Source of the DNA: Arthrobacter bussei
Lineage (GTDB): Bacteria > Actinomycetota > Actinomycetes > Actinomycetales > Micrococcaceae
Length of the DNA stretch: 64,000 nucleotides
Assembly (NCBI RefSeq): GCF_009377195.2
Contig: NZ_VJXX01000006.1
Location: 1 to 64,000 of the forward strand
Direction of reading: 5' to 3'
The notes under the pieces were generated by a model, which was not told where the DNA came from, searched no databases, and worked only from the letters and a program-made list of their open reading frames with translations. Made by a program: the position numbers and the translations under genes. Positions 18,126-26,329 of this stretch are shown piece by piece. How positions within the stretch are numbered: position 1 is the stretch's first letter; every line of letters begins with the position of its first letter.

Positions 18126-19280
18126 TCAGGCCGCTGTCGGTGCGGCGGGTCCGGTGGGCCAGCGCAGGAGCGCGGCGATGGGCTTCTCCTCGAGCGCGCC
18201 GGACGGGTACATCGTCACCTGCGCATCGGTGAGCGCGGCGGCCCGGAGGAGCCCGGCGACCGCCGGCACCTCGCCCAGCACGCCCGCTCCGGCGGTGTCG
18301 GCCTCGGAGGTCGCGACCCAGGGTGCTGCGTCGAGCGCGAGGAGGGTCTCGCCGTCCCAGGCCGTGGTCTCGAGGAGGAGGGCTTCGACCTGCGCCTGCT
18401 GCAGGGCCGTGATCACGGCCCCACGGCCGACGGCGGACGTCCGTGTCCCCTGGCCCTCCTTCTCGGCGAGGCGTTCGAGGAGCGAGTGCTGGCGATCCGC
18501 CATGGTGCGTGCCACGAGCTGCTGGACCTGCTCCAGGAATGTCTCCTCATCGGCTCCGTCCGCGCGGGTGTTGCTGTCGATGACGCCGAGTTTCGCGGCG
18601 GACTCCTGCGACACCTCGTCGGCCACCAGTTGGCGTGCCCGGATGTCACCGGCCACCACGATCAACTGTGCATCGTGCTCCGCGGCGATCCGGTCGATCT
18701 CGGCGGCGACCTCACGGGAGTTCATCTTCCAGACCTTCTCCGCATGCTGCTGCATGCGGCGATGCCCCCAGCCTCCGCTCCCCAGCTTGCGGGTGTGCAT
18801 CGTGTCACCCTCCACCTCGGACGTGGGGGCCCCGGAGGTGATGTGCTGCTCGTCGCCGTCGGCATACCGCAGATAGATCTCGCCGCCGTGGTGCCCCACC
18901 TCCGCCACCAGGTAGGCGAAGTCCTCGGGGGTGTGGCGGACGAGGGGCGTGAGATCGGGTACGGGGCCGGTGGCGGTCACTGTGAGGCCGACGAGGTCGC
19001 CGGGCAGGAACTCGTTGACGACGGCTTTCCCGCCGTTGACGAGGAGGTAGCGCGTCACCGGGTCCGGCAGTCCTTTCGCCGTCGTGCCGAGTGCGGCGAC
19101 GGCGGCGTCGATGTCCTCGGGAGGTGCTCCCGCAGCCTTCATCTCCTGGGCGATGCTGCGTGGAAGGATCTCGTCGTTCGCCAGGCCGTCCACTGTCCCG
19201 GTGCTGCCGTCCACATAGATGGTGGTCCAGGGACCGGGCAGTTCGAACAGATGGGCATGGTCTTTGAGTACGTGCGTCAC
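18126..19280 (-). CDS. Vms1/Ankzf1-type release factor-like protein (Rv2629-like)
   Basis: A 384-residue protein resembling the bacterial baeRF/Vms1 group, a relative of eRF1 domains; Rv2629 of Mycobacterium tuberculosis is a known member and belongs to the dormancy regulon. The middle domain (about 140-260) has the eRF1-like fold with HRRMQQHAEKVWKMNSREVA and LIVVAGDIRARQLV; the C-terminal domain (about 270-384) has the ALQQAQVEALLLE pattern. Family members are proposed to hydrolyse peptidyl-tRNA on stalled ribosomes. The GTG start has AGGGGA upstream. First gene of the block with the TPP enzyme and catalase. Confidence 0.75.
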   Translation of the reverse strand: MTHVLKDHAHLFELPGPWTTIYVDGSTGTVDGLANDEILPRSIAQEMKAAGAPPEDIDAAVAALGTTAKGLPDPVTRYLLVNGGKAVVNEFLPGDLVGLTVTATGPVPDLTPLVRHTPEDFAYLVAEVGHHGGEIYLRYADGDEQHITSGAPTSEVEGDTMHTRKLGSGGWGHRRMQQHAEKVWKMNSREVAAEIDRIAAEHDAQLIVVAGDIRARQLVADEVSQESAAKLGVIDSNTRADGADEETFLEQVQQLVARTMADRQHSLLERLAEKEGQGTRTSAVGRGAVITALQQAQVEALLLETTAWDGETLLALDAAPWVATSEADTAGAGVLGEVPAVAGLLRAAALTDAQVTMYPSGALEEKPIAALLRWPTGPAAPTAA

Positions 19281-19446
19281 GAAGGTCCCCTGTCGTGTCG
19301 GTATCGGGCCGGCGGCCGAGCGCCGGAAATACTAAGGACACTTATGGTCTATCACTCCGTCCGATCGGTGAGAAGGGTCGGTTCGTCCTCGGAGGGGCTT
19401 GAAATTGCCTCGGCACTCGTGGGTGGCGGCGGGTAGCGTGGAGGAC

Positions 19447-19656
19447 ATGCTGACAGTTCCCGAGAATTTCCCGCCCGCCTACATCCGCTTCCTCGAGGCC
19501 CAGGACGAGGGCTTCGCCGAGACCGTGCTGATGGTCATGAAGCAGTCCGTCGCTGAGGGCAAGCACGGCATCCTCATCAGCGACCAGGCTGTCGACCGCG
19601 GCGCCGAGACGTCCAAGGAGATCCCGTTCGGCGAGATCGTCGTCGGGACCCGCTGA
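19447..19656 (+). CDS. Small protein, 69 residues, unknown
   Basis: A 69-residue soluble protein beginning MLTVPENFPPAYIRFLEA. It has a helical middle (FAETVLMVMKQSVAEGK) and no cysteines or membrane segment. ATG 19447 with GTGGAGGAC upstream is preferred over an in-frame ATG 48 bases earlier. A perfect 21-bp terminator hairpin follows. Function unknown; the family cannot be named from sequence alone. Confidence 0.7.
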   Translation: MLTVPENFPPAYIRFLEAQDEGFAETVLMVMKQSVAEGKHGILISDQAVDRGAETSKEIPFGEIVVGTR

Positions 19657-19723
19657 CAGCAGGGTTCCGGGCGCGGCTGCCCAGGGCGGAGCACAGCGGG
19701 CCTGACGGCTGCAGCTCCGGCCA

Positions 19724-19768
19724 CAGATGGAGGAAGCGCCGGTCGATGACCGGCGCTTCCTCCATCTG
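19724..19768. terminator. Bidirectional terminator, 21-bp perfect stem
   Basis: Arms at 19724-19744 and 19748-19768 are exact reverse complements with a 3-nt loop (GAT). It sits between two converging small genes and can terminate both. Confidence 0.9.
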
Positions 19769-19787
19769 CTGTTCGTCGTCGGAGCCC

Positions 19788-19937
19788 CTAGCTGCCCCCG
19801 CCGGTCTTCTCGTCGGTGTCCGCGCCCTCGGCGGGCTCCTCGGGATGCACGCGGATGTCCGCCGTATCGGCGTCCGGGTCGCCCTCGGCAGGTGCTTCGT
19901 TGTGGATGCGGTCGTCGTCGCTCGGCTTCTCTGACAT
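19788..19937 (-). CDS. Small acidic protein, 49 residues
   Basis: A 49-residue, strongly acidic and disordered protein beginning MSEKPSDDDRIHNEAP and ending TDEKTGGGS. Two related Glu/Ala/Pro stretches (EAPAEGDPDAD, EEPAEGADTDE) look like an internal duplication. ATG with GAGGAC upstream. It shares a divergent upstream region with the membrane gene at 20063. Such proteins are often stress-induced, but nothing in the sequence proves that. Confidence 0.65.
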   Translation of the reverse strand: MSEKPSDDDRIHNEAPAEGDPDADTADIRVHPEEPAEGADTDEKTGGGS

Positions 19938-20062
19938 GCACTCGTCCTCTCGGTTCGGGGGGAAGATCAGCTCCCTTACCGTCAGTGTACGGACCTGAGC
20001 GGGCCGGTATCACCGGCAGGAATGCCGTGGCGGGATGTGATCAGCATGCTTACGATCAGACC

Positions 20063-20704
20063 ATGGATTCGCACACCGTCACGGACACCGACGTGGTCAT
20101 CGGCACGGAGGGCGGAGGGGCCAGCGGTGCGGCTGCGGGGCCGCCGACCGCGGGAACGGCCGCCGGGGTGGCCGGATCGCGGACCGCCGATGCTCCCGGC
20201 ATCGTGCACCGTCGCGTCCGGATCGCGGGAGCCGCAGCCGCAGGGCTCGGCTCCGTCGCCCTCGGGATCGTGGCGCATGCCGCGTCCGGCGGCGTCCTGC
20301 CGAGTCCACCCATCCTCGCCGGGCTGGCGTCGCTCGCGGTGCTGGCTGCCACCCTCGTGGTGCTCGGGCGCCTCCCGGGCTGGGCCCTGCTGCTCCTGCT
20401 GGGAGCCGGCCAGCAGATCCTGCACTGGCTGCTCGAGGGGCTTGCGGTTGCGCCGTCGTCGACCGTCGCGGGACCGGCCGGTCATCACGGAGCCGATGTG
20501 CCGGTGGGGGCCGGAGGCTCCGGTGGCCATTCTCCGGAGGTGATGCTCCTGCTGCACACCCATCTGGCAGCGGCGCTGCTCGTGGGCTGGCTGGTCCTGC
20601 GTCAACGGGCCGTCGGTGCCTGGCTCCGGCAGCGGGCGCTCACCAGGCAGCGGGGCCCACGCGCAGGAGGCGCCCCCGCGGCGGGCGGGAGTGCCTCCTC
20701 CTGA
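20063..20704 (+). CDS. Integral membrane protein, unknown
   Basis: A 213-residue protein with a Gly/Ala-rich polar N-terminus (~45 residues) and four to five hydrophobic segments, including VLAATLVVLGRLPGWALLLL and the last near LAAALLVGWLVL. A His/Gly-rich loop (GPAGHHGAD, then GGHSPEV) and HTH before the last helix could bind metal, but this is speculation. There is no Shine-Dalgarno sequence; TACGAT ends six bases before the ATG, so the message is probably leaderless. Confidence 0.65.
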   Translation: MDSHTVTDTDVVIGTEGGGASGAAAGPPTAGTAAGVAGSRTADAPGIVHRRVRIAGAAAAGLGSVALGIVAHAASGGVLPSPPILAGLASLAVLAATLVVLGRLPGWALLLLLGAGQQILHWLLEGLAVAPSSTVAGPAGHHGADVPVGAGGSGGHSPEVMLLLHTHLAAALLVGWLVLRQRAVGAWLRQRALTRQRGPRAGGAPAAGGSASS

Positions 20705-20773
20705 TCACGCCGTCACCGAGGGCCGTAGCGAAGGTGCTTGCGACGCCTCCGGCGCGACCCGCCGTGCCGGTAC

Positions 20774-21865
20774 CTAGTTGGCGTTCACCGAACCGTCGTA
20801 GAACGGGTAGTCGGTGTAGCCCTCGGCGCCCGTCGAGTAGAACGTCGAGGGGTCGGGCTCGTTCTCCGGCAGGTTCTCCCGCCAGCGACGGGCGAGGTCC
20901 GGATTGGCGATCGCGGGTCGACCGACGACGACGGCGTCACCGATGTCGTCCTCCATGATGGAGATCGCCTCCTCGCGGTTCGTGATGACACCGAATCCGC
21001 TGTTGATGAGGAACGGACCGCCGAAGCGCGTCCGCAGGTCCTGGACGAACGCACCGGTGGGCTCGGCGTGCAGGATGCTGAGATAGGCCAGGCCGAGTGG
21101 GGCGAGCGCGTCGACGACCGTCCCGTAGGTCGCATGCACGTCGGCGGCCTCCGTCTCGAGTGCGTCCTGGATGTTGTGCTCCGGCGAGATGCGCAGGCCC
21201 ACCTTCTCGGCGCCGACCGCCTCGGCGACCGCGGTGACGAGGTCGATGACGAACTGCGCCCGCTTCTCCGGCGAGCCGCCGTAGGCATCGTCCCGCTGGT
21301 TCGATCCCGGTGAGAGGAATTCGTGGAGGAGGTAGCCGTTGGCGCCGTGCAGTTCGACGCCGTCGAACCCTGCGACCTCGATCGCCCGCCGTGACGCGGT
21401 CACGAATTCCTCGATGATGCCCGGAAGCTCCGCGGTGGTCAGGGCGTGGGGAACGGGATAGGGCTGCTTGCCGGTGCTCGTGCGCGTGGTGCCCTCGATG
21501 GCGATCGCGCTCGGCGCCACCACCTCGTACCCGCCGTTGGTGTCGGGGTGGGTGACGCGGCCGGCGTGCATGACCTGGGCCACGATGCGTCCGCCGTCGG
21601 CATGGACGGCGTCGGTGACGCGCCGCCACCCGGCGAGCTGCTCGTCCTCGACGAGGCCGGGCTGGCCCGGGAAGCCTTGGCCGGCGTGGCTGGGGTAGGT
21701 GCCCTCGCTGACGATCAGTCCCAGCGAGGCACGCTGGCGGTAGTGCTCGACGACGATGTCGCCGGGGATGCCGGCGTCGCCCGAGCGGACGCGGGTCAGC
21801 GGTGCCATGACGACGCGGTTGGGAAGTTCGAGCGTGCCGAGGGTGAGCGGGGAGAACAGCTTCAC
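20774..21865 (-). CDS. Old Yellow Enzyme family NADH:flavin oxidoreductase
   Basis: A 363-residue FMN ene-reductase of the NemA/XenB/OYE type. The TIM barrel begins LFSPLTLGTLELPNRVVMAP; substrate-binding His and Asn are in ELHGANGYLLHEFLSP; the phosphate-binding end is FGVITNREEA and VVVGRPAIANPDL. It reduces activated C=C bonds or nitro groups with NAD(P)H. The start is the GTG at 21865 with AGCAGGACCC upstream. The frame stays open upstream only because the poly-G tract reads as proline, so longer versions are artefacts. Divergent from an MFS pump. Confidence 0.92.
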   Translation of the reverse strand: MKLFSPLTLGTLELPNRVVMAPLTRVRSGDAGIPGDIVVEHYRQRASLGLIVSEGTYPSHAGQGFPGQPGLVEDEQLAGWRRVTDAVHADGGRIVAQVMHAGRVTHPDTNGGYEVVAPSAIAIEGTTRTSTGKQPYPVPHALTTAELPGIIEEFVTASRRAIEVAGFDGVELHGANGYLLHEFLSPGSNQRDDAYGGSPEKRAQFVIDLVTAVAEAVGAEKVGLRISPEHNIQDALETEAADVHATYGTVVDALAPLGLAYLSILHAEPTGAFVQDLRTRFGGPFLINSGFGVITNREEAISIMEDDIGDAVVVGRPAIANPDLARRWRENLPENEPDPSTFYSTGAEGYTDYPFYDGSVNAN

Positions 21866-21880
21866 GGGTCCTGCTTTCTG

Positions 21881-21993
<113 letters not shown>

Positions 21994-22189
21994 ATGTCCT
22001 ACCCGTCGGTAACCGGGCGTCGCCGGGTGCTATTCCATCTGTGGTGCTCGTCACGGCGGGCAGGCGGGCCTCGCCGGCCCCGACCGTTCGACCGGCAGAG
22101 GGGTGATGGTGCCGGGGCGACGACGGTGCGACACTGTGCGTGTTCCCGCGGCCCGGCGGGACATGAGGTCGGTGAGGCGTTGATGCGAC

Positions 22190-23674
22190 ATGAGTGAGAT
22201 CCGGATGAAGACGGCCGCGGGTCGGTGGATCCTGCTCGCCACGGTCCTCGGGTCCGGCATCGCGGGCATCGACGCGACGGTCGTCAACGTCGCGCTCCCG
22301 ACCATCGGCGCCGAACTCGGCACGGATTTCGCCGCCCTGCAGTGGATCGTGACGGGCTACACGCTGACGCTCGCCTCGTTCATCCTGCTCGGCGGATCCC
22401 TCGGCGACAGGTTCGGGCGCCGGCGCATCTTCGTCGTCGGGGTCATCTGGTTCGCCGTCGCCTCCCTGCTCTGCGGGCTGGCGCCCGACGCCGGCCTGCT
22501 CATCGCTGCCCGGGCGCTGCAGGGGGTGGGCGGTGCCCTGCTCACCCCGGGCAGCCTCGCGATCATCCAGGCGAGCTTCTCGGGTGAGGACCGGGCGCGG
22601 GCCATCGGAGCATGGTCGGGCCTCGGCGGGGTCGCGACGGCGATCGGTCCGTTCCTCGGCGGCTGGCTCGTCGAGAGCGTGTCCTGGCGCTGGATCTTCC
22701 TCATCAACGTGCCCATCGCGGCAGCGGTCGTCTGGATCGCCGCACGCCACGTGCCGGAGACGCGCGACGCCGACGCGACCGGCGGTCTCGACGTGGCCGG
22801 GGCGGCGCTCGGCGCGATCGCGCTCGCAGGGACCACCTACGCCCTGATCGAGGCGCCCACGCAGGGAGCAGGAGCCCCGGCGGTCCTCGCCTCGGGCGTG
22901 CTGGGGCTCGTCGCCGCCGTCGCGTTCCTCGTCGTCGAATGGCGTGCCGAGCACCCCATGCTGCCGCTGCGCATCTTCGCCAACCAGCAGTTCAGCGCGG
23001 CCAACGCGGTCACGTTCCTCATCTACGCGGTGTTCGGTGGGATCTTCTTCCTGCTCGTGGTCCACCTGCAGGTCGTCGCCGGATTCAGCCCGGTCGCATC
23101 GGGGACGGCGATGCTGCCCATCACGGCGCTGATGCTGGTGCTCTCGCCCCGCGCGGGGGAGCTCAGCTCACGCATCGGACCGAGGATACCGATGGCGGTC
23201 GGGCCGCTGGTGTGCGCGGTGGCTCTCGTGCTCATGCTGCGGATCGGCCCCGGGGCGTCCTACCTCGTGGACGTCCTGCCACCGGTCCTCGTCCTTGGAC
23301 TCGGGCTGTCACTCCTCGTGGCCCCCCTGACGTCCACGGCACTGTCAGCAGTGCCGGAACGCCAGGCAGGCCTCGCCTCGGGCGTGAACAATGCCGTCGC
23401 CCGGGCAGCCGGCCTGATCGCGATCGCCGTCCTGCCCGCCGCCGCCGGCCTGACGGGTGACGCCTACAGCAACCCTGCGGTCTTCGAGGCGGGCTTCGAC
23501 ACCGCCTGCATCATCGGGGCCGTGGTGCTCGTCGCAGGCGGTGTCCTCGCGGCGCTCACCATTCGGAACACGCACACCCCGGAGACCGAGCATCCGAGCC
23601 ACTGCGCCGTGGACGGACCGCCGGCCGCCCCTGCCGCCCTGCACGCCGGACGCACCGGGGTCAGCGAGGGCTGA
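22190..23674 (+). CDS. DHA2 family MFS drug transporter (EmrB/QacA type)
   Basis: A 494-residue efflux pump with about 14 hydrophobic segments, as in the DHA2 family. Helix 1 carries GIAGIDATVVNVALPTIG, whose Asp and VNVALP are typical; motif A is GSLGDRFGRRRIF; motif C-like WRWIFLINVPIA follows helix 5. The polar C-terminal ~35 residues are not conserved. It exports drugs or dyes by proton antiport; the substrate is unknown. ATG start with weak upstream signals. Divergently placed to the Old Yellow Enzyme, possibly under one regulator, though none is encoded beside them. Confidence 0.92.
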   Translation: MSEIRMKTAAGRWILLATVLGSGIAGIDATVVNVALPTIGAELGTDFAALQWIVTGYTLTLASFILLGGSLGDRFGRRRIFVVGVIWFAVASLLCGLAPDAGLLIAARALQGVGGALLTPGSLAIIQASFSGEDRARAIGAWSGLGGVATAIGPFLGGWLVESVSWRWIFLINVPIAAAVVWIAARHVPETRDADATGGLDVAGAALGAIALAGTTYALIEAPTQGAGAPAVLASGVLGLVAAVAFLVVEWRAEHPMLPLRIFANQQFSAANAVTFLIYAVFGGIFFLLVVHLQVVAGFSPVASGTAMLPITALMLVLSPRAGELSSRIGPRIPMAVGPLVCAVALVLMLRIGPGASYLVDVLPPVLVLGLGLSLLVAPLTSTALSAVPERQAGLASGVNNAVARAAGLIAIAVLPAAAGLTGDAYSNPAVFEAGFDTACIIGAVVLVAGGVLAALTIRNTHTPETEHPSHCAVDGPPAAPAALHAGRTGVSEG

Positions 23675-23700
23675 GCCGTATCCCGACCCGGATGCGGGAC

Positions 23701-23739
23701 GACGAAGCCCCGGACAGGTGTCCTGTCCGGGGCTTCGTC
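23701..23739. terminator. Bidirectional terminator, 18-bp stem
   Basis: GACGAAGCCCCGGACAGG pairs perfectly with CCTGTCCGGGGCTTCGTC around a 3-nt loop. It lies between the converging MFS gene and the acidic protein gene. Confidence 0.9.
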
Positions 23740-23767
23740 CGTGGTGCTGGTGCGACGGGACCGTCCG

Positions 23768-24220
23768 CTACCGGATGTCCTCCTGGTCCATCGCGTTGAG
23801 CGGTGAACCGCCGCGGTTGGCGGGGTCGTCGCTCGCGTCGACGTCGTCGTCCTCCATCATGCCGAAGTCGACATCCGCCGCTGCCTCGCCGAGCATGGGC
23901 TCCTCCGGCGGGTACTGCTCGTCCCCGTGCTCGTAGCGTGCCTCGGCGGTCTCCTCGCGCAGCGTCTGGTCACTGAGCGTGCCCTCCTCGCCCACTCCGG
24001 ACACGCCGTTCTCGTCGGCTCCGGACTCCGTGACTCCGGGCTCGTCCTGCAGGAGCGGATCCTCCTGCCAGCGGTCCGGGTTCAGCTCCGCCGCGTCCTG
24101 GTAGGCGTCCGGCTGGCCCTCGAGGACCGGGTCGAAGGCCTCGGGCGCCAGCGAATCGTTCGGCACCTCGGGCTCTTCGCCCACGATGGTCAGTTCCTCA
24201 TCGGGAAGGTTCTCTGTCAT
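23768..24220 (-). CDS. Acidic, probably disordered protein, 150 residues
   Basis: A 150-residue protein with a very high Asp/Glu content and few hydrophobic stretches. Segments such as PEAFDPVLEGQPDAY and LNPDRWQEDPLLQDEPGV recur in style with actinobacterial DUF5709-like acidic proteins, but I am not sure of the family. ATG with AAAGG upstream. A palindrome overlaps a -10-like TAGGCT about 45 bases upstream. Function unknown. Confidence 0.7.
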   Translation of the reverse strand: MTENLPDEELTIVGEEPEVPNDSLAPEAFDPVLEGQPDAYQDAAELNPDRWQEDPLLQDEPGVTESGADENGVSGVGEEGTLSDQTLREETAEARYEHGDEQYPPEEPMLGEAAADVDFGMMEDDDVDASDDPANRGGSPLNAMDQEDIR

Positions 24221-24257
24221 CTTCTCTGCCTTTCGTCGGTGCTGCGCATCGTTCGAT

Positions 24258-24273
24258 CATCAGCCTACTGATG
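24258..24273 (-). promoter_or_regulatory. Palindrome CATCAG-CCTA-CTGATG over putative -10
   Basis: A perfect 6-4-6 inverted repeat 38-53 bases upstream of the acidic protein start. On the minus strand its centre reads TAGGCT, a possible -10. A protein bound here would block the promoter. Confidence 0.4.
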
Positions 24274-24322
24274 GAGTGGCCAGGGCGACAGTTGGTGCAG
24301 CAGCCCGGACCGCCGCGAGACC

Positions 24323-25177
24323 TCAGGCGTGATCGCGCCAGCTGTGCCGCGGGGCGTATCCCAGGACCCGCCGGGCCTTGTCGATCGACAGGAGTGTCTC
24401 GTTGCCGACCACCTCCCGGGTCACCTCGACACCGGGGAAGACCTCGGCGGCGAGGTCGGCGCTCGGCCGTCCCATGACGGTGTCCGCGGCCGCGATGATG
24501 AAGCGGTCGAAGCCCGGCGCCGCATTCTCGAGCGCCCTCTGCACCGCCTGCGCGCCGTCACGGCCGTCGATGTACCCCCAGAGGTTCCACTTCCGGCCCG
24601 ACGGGTCCGCGTCGAATGACGGGAACTCGGCGTAGTCCTCGGGATCCATCACGTTGGAGAACCGCAGGGCCGTGATGCTGAGCGCCGGGTCCCAGCGCGT
24701 CAGTTCGATGGCGAGCTGTTCCTCCAGGTGCTTGACGAGGGAGTAGGTGCTCTCGGGGCGCGCCGGGTATTCCTCGTCGACCGGGATGTACGGAGGAGGG
24801 GTGTCGAACGGCAGGCCGAGCACCGTCTCGCTGGAGGCGTAGACGATCCGCTTGATGCCGGCCCGACGGCACGCCTGGAAGACGTTGTACGTGGCCGTCA
24901 TGTTGTTGTGGAACGTCGCGGCGTCGGCCTGCAGCCCGGGTGCAGGGATCGCGCCGAGGTGGACCACGGCATCCAGTGCGTCGTACTTGTCGTCGACCCC
25001 GTGGAGGGCATCGGCGACCTGCCCGTAGTCGCGGAGGTCGATCCGGAGGAAGGACGGGCTGCGCTCCCCGTGCTGGTCCAGTTCGACGACGGTGTGCCCG
25101 GCCTCGCGGAGGCCGCGCACCACGCTGCGTCCGAGCTTGCCGTTGGACCCGGTGACGGCGACCGTGAGGGGCGCCAT
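24323..25177 (-). CDS. NAD-dependent epimerase/dehydratase
   Basis: A 284-residue extended SDR. The nucleotide motif is VAVTGSNGKLGRSVV at about 5-19, the Asp after strand 2 (VELDQHG) suggests NAD, and the catalytic Tyr-x3-Lys is STYSLVKHLEE, with Ser in YASSETV. It probably acts on a nucleotide sugar or uronate; the substrate is not clear. Its ATG overlaps the stop of the aldo/keto reductase gene by one base (TGATG), so it is the second gene of a two-gene operon. Confidence 0.87.
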   Translation of the reverse strand: MAPLTVAVTGSNGKLGRSVVRGLREAGHTVVELDQHGERSPSFLRIDLRDYGQVADALHGVDDKYDALDAVVHLGAIPAPGLQADAATFHNNMTATYNVFQACRRAGIKRIVYASSETVLGLPFDTPPPYIPVDEEYPARPESTYSLVKHLEEQLAIELTRWDPALSITALRFSNVMDPEDYAEFPSFDADPSGRKWNLWGYIDGRDGAQAVQRALENAAPGFDRFIIAAADTVMGRPSADLAAEVFPGVEVTREVVGNETLLSIDKARRVLGYAPRHSWRDHA

Positions 25178-26181
25178 CAGACCGGTCTGGTCTCGGGTGA
25201 CTGCGTCCTGGCGACGTCGCTCTCCGCGAGGCCGCCGATGGCGTCGTCGATGGCCTTCAGGACGTCGTCCTCGAGCTTCACGCCCGCGGCGACGGCGTTC
25301 GATTCGACCTGCTCGGGACGCGACGCGCCGATGATCGCGGAGGCGACGTTCTTGTTCTGCAGCACCCAGGCGATCGCGAGCTGCGCCATCGTGAGGCCCA
25401 CGCCGTCGGCGATCGGGGCGAGCTCCTGCACTCCCGTCAGGACCTCGTCACTCATCCAGCGCTTGATCATGTCGGCGCCGCCCTTGTCGTCCGAGGCGCG
25501 GGTGCCCTGCTCGGGCTGCCGGCCGGGCTGGTACTTGCCGGTGAGGACGCCCTGCGCCACGGGGGACCAGACGATCTGCGAGATGCCGAGCTCCTCCGAC
25601 GTCGGGACGACCTCGCCCTCGATGACGCGCCACAGCATCGAGTACTGGGGCTGGTTCGAGATGAGCTGGAAACCGAGGTCCTTCGCGAGGGCGTGTCCGT
25701 CGCGCAGCTGCTGCGCATTCCATTCGCTGACGCCGATGTAGAGGGCCTTGCCCTGCCGGACGATGTCCGCGAACGCCTGCATCGTCTCCTCGAGGGGGGT
25801 CTCGTAGTCGTAGCGGTGGGCCTGGTAGAGGTCCACGTAGTCCGTCTGCAGGCGCTGCAGCGAACTGTCGATCGACTCCATGATGTGCTTGCGCGAGAGT
25901 CCGACGTCGTTGTGGCCCTTCGGCCCGGTGGGCCCCCAGACCTTGGTGAAGATCTCCAGGGACTGGCGCCGCTCGCCCTTCAGCGCCTCGCCGAGCACGG
26001 TCTCCGCCGCCGTGTTGGCGTAGACGTCCGCGGTGTCGAAGGTGGTGATGCCGACGTCGAGCGCGGCGCGCACGCACTGCGTCGCGACGTCGTTCTCCAC
26101 CTGCGAGCCGTGCGTGAGCCAGTTTCCGTACGTGATTTCCGAGATCTTGAAGCCGCTGTTTCCGAGGTATCTGAAGTCCAT
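25177..26181 (-). CDS. Aldo/keto reductase, KCNAB/YajO-like
   Basis: A 334-residue AKR resembling potassium-channel beta subunits and YajO. The tetrad is visible: Asp and Tyr in TFDTADVYANT, Lys in EIFTKVWGPTG, His in LYQAHRYDYET. The NADPH site is near LQNKNVASAIIGASRPEQV. It reduces aldehydes or ketones; the natural substrate is unknown. The start MDFRYLGNSGF is chosen because it begins at the conserved first strand and has AGGA upstream; a frame nine residues longer exists. First gene of the operon with the epimerase. Confidence 0.9.
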   Translation of the reverse strand: MDFRYLGNSGFKISEITYGNWLTHGSQVENDVATQCVRAALDVGITTFDTADVYANTAAETVLGEALKGERRQSLEIFTKVWGPTGPKGHNDVGLSRKHIMESIDSSLQRLQTDYVDLYQAHRYDYETPLEETMQAFADIVRQGKALYIGVSEWNAQQLRDGHALAKDLGFQLISNQPQYSMLWRVIEGEVVPTSEELGISQIVWSPVAQGVLTGKYQPGRQPEQGTRASDDKGGADMIKRWMSDEVLTGVQELAPIADGVGLTMAQLAIAWVLQNKNVASAIIGASRPEQVESNAVAAGVKLEDDVLKAIDDAIGGLAESDVARTQSPETRPV

Positions 26182-26246
26182 GGTCCTGATGCTAACCACC
26201 CTGATCACCCGCCGTACAGGCTTAACCGTTTACCGAGGCAACTTCT

Positions 26247-26258
26247 CGTCACGTGACG
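26247..26258. promoter_or_regulatory. Palindrome CGTCACGTGACG in divergent promoter region
   Basis: A perfect 12-bp palindrome between the leftward aldo/keto reductase gene and the rightward FemAB gene. Possible operator for either. A -10-like TAGACT (26281-26286) for the rightward gene follows 22 bases later. Confidence 0.35.
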
Positions 26259-26329
26259 GGGACGCGGGGTTCCCAGCCGGTAGACTTGGGGCCGTCCTTT
26301 GCTAGCCGCCCACCCGTGAATGAGGAATC

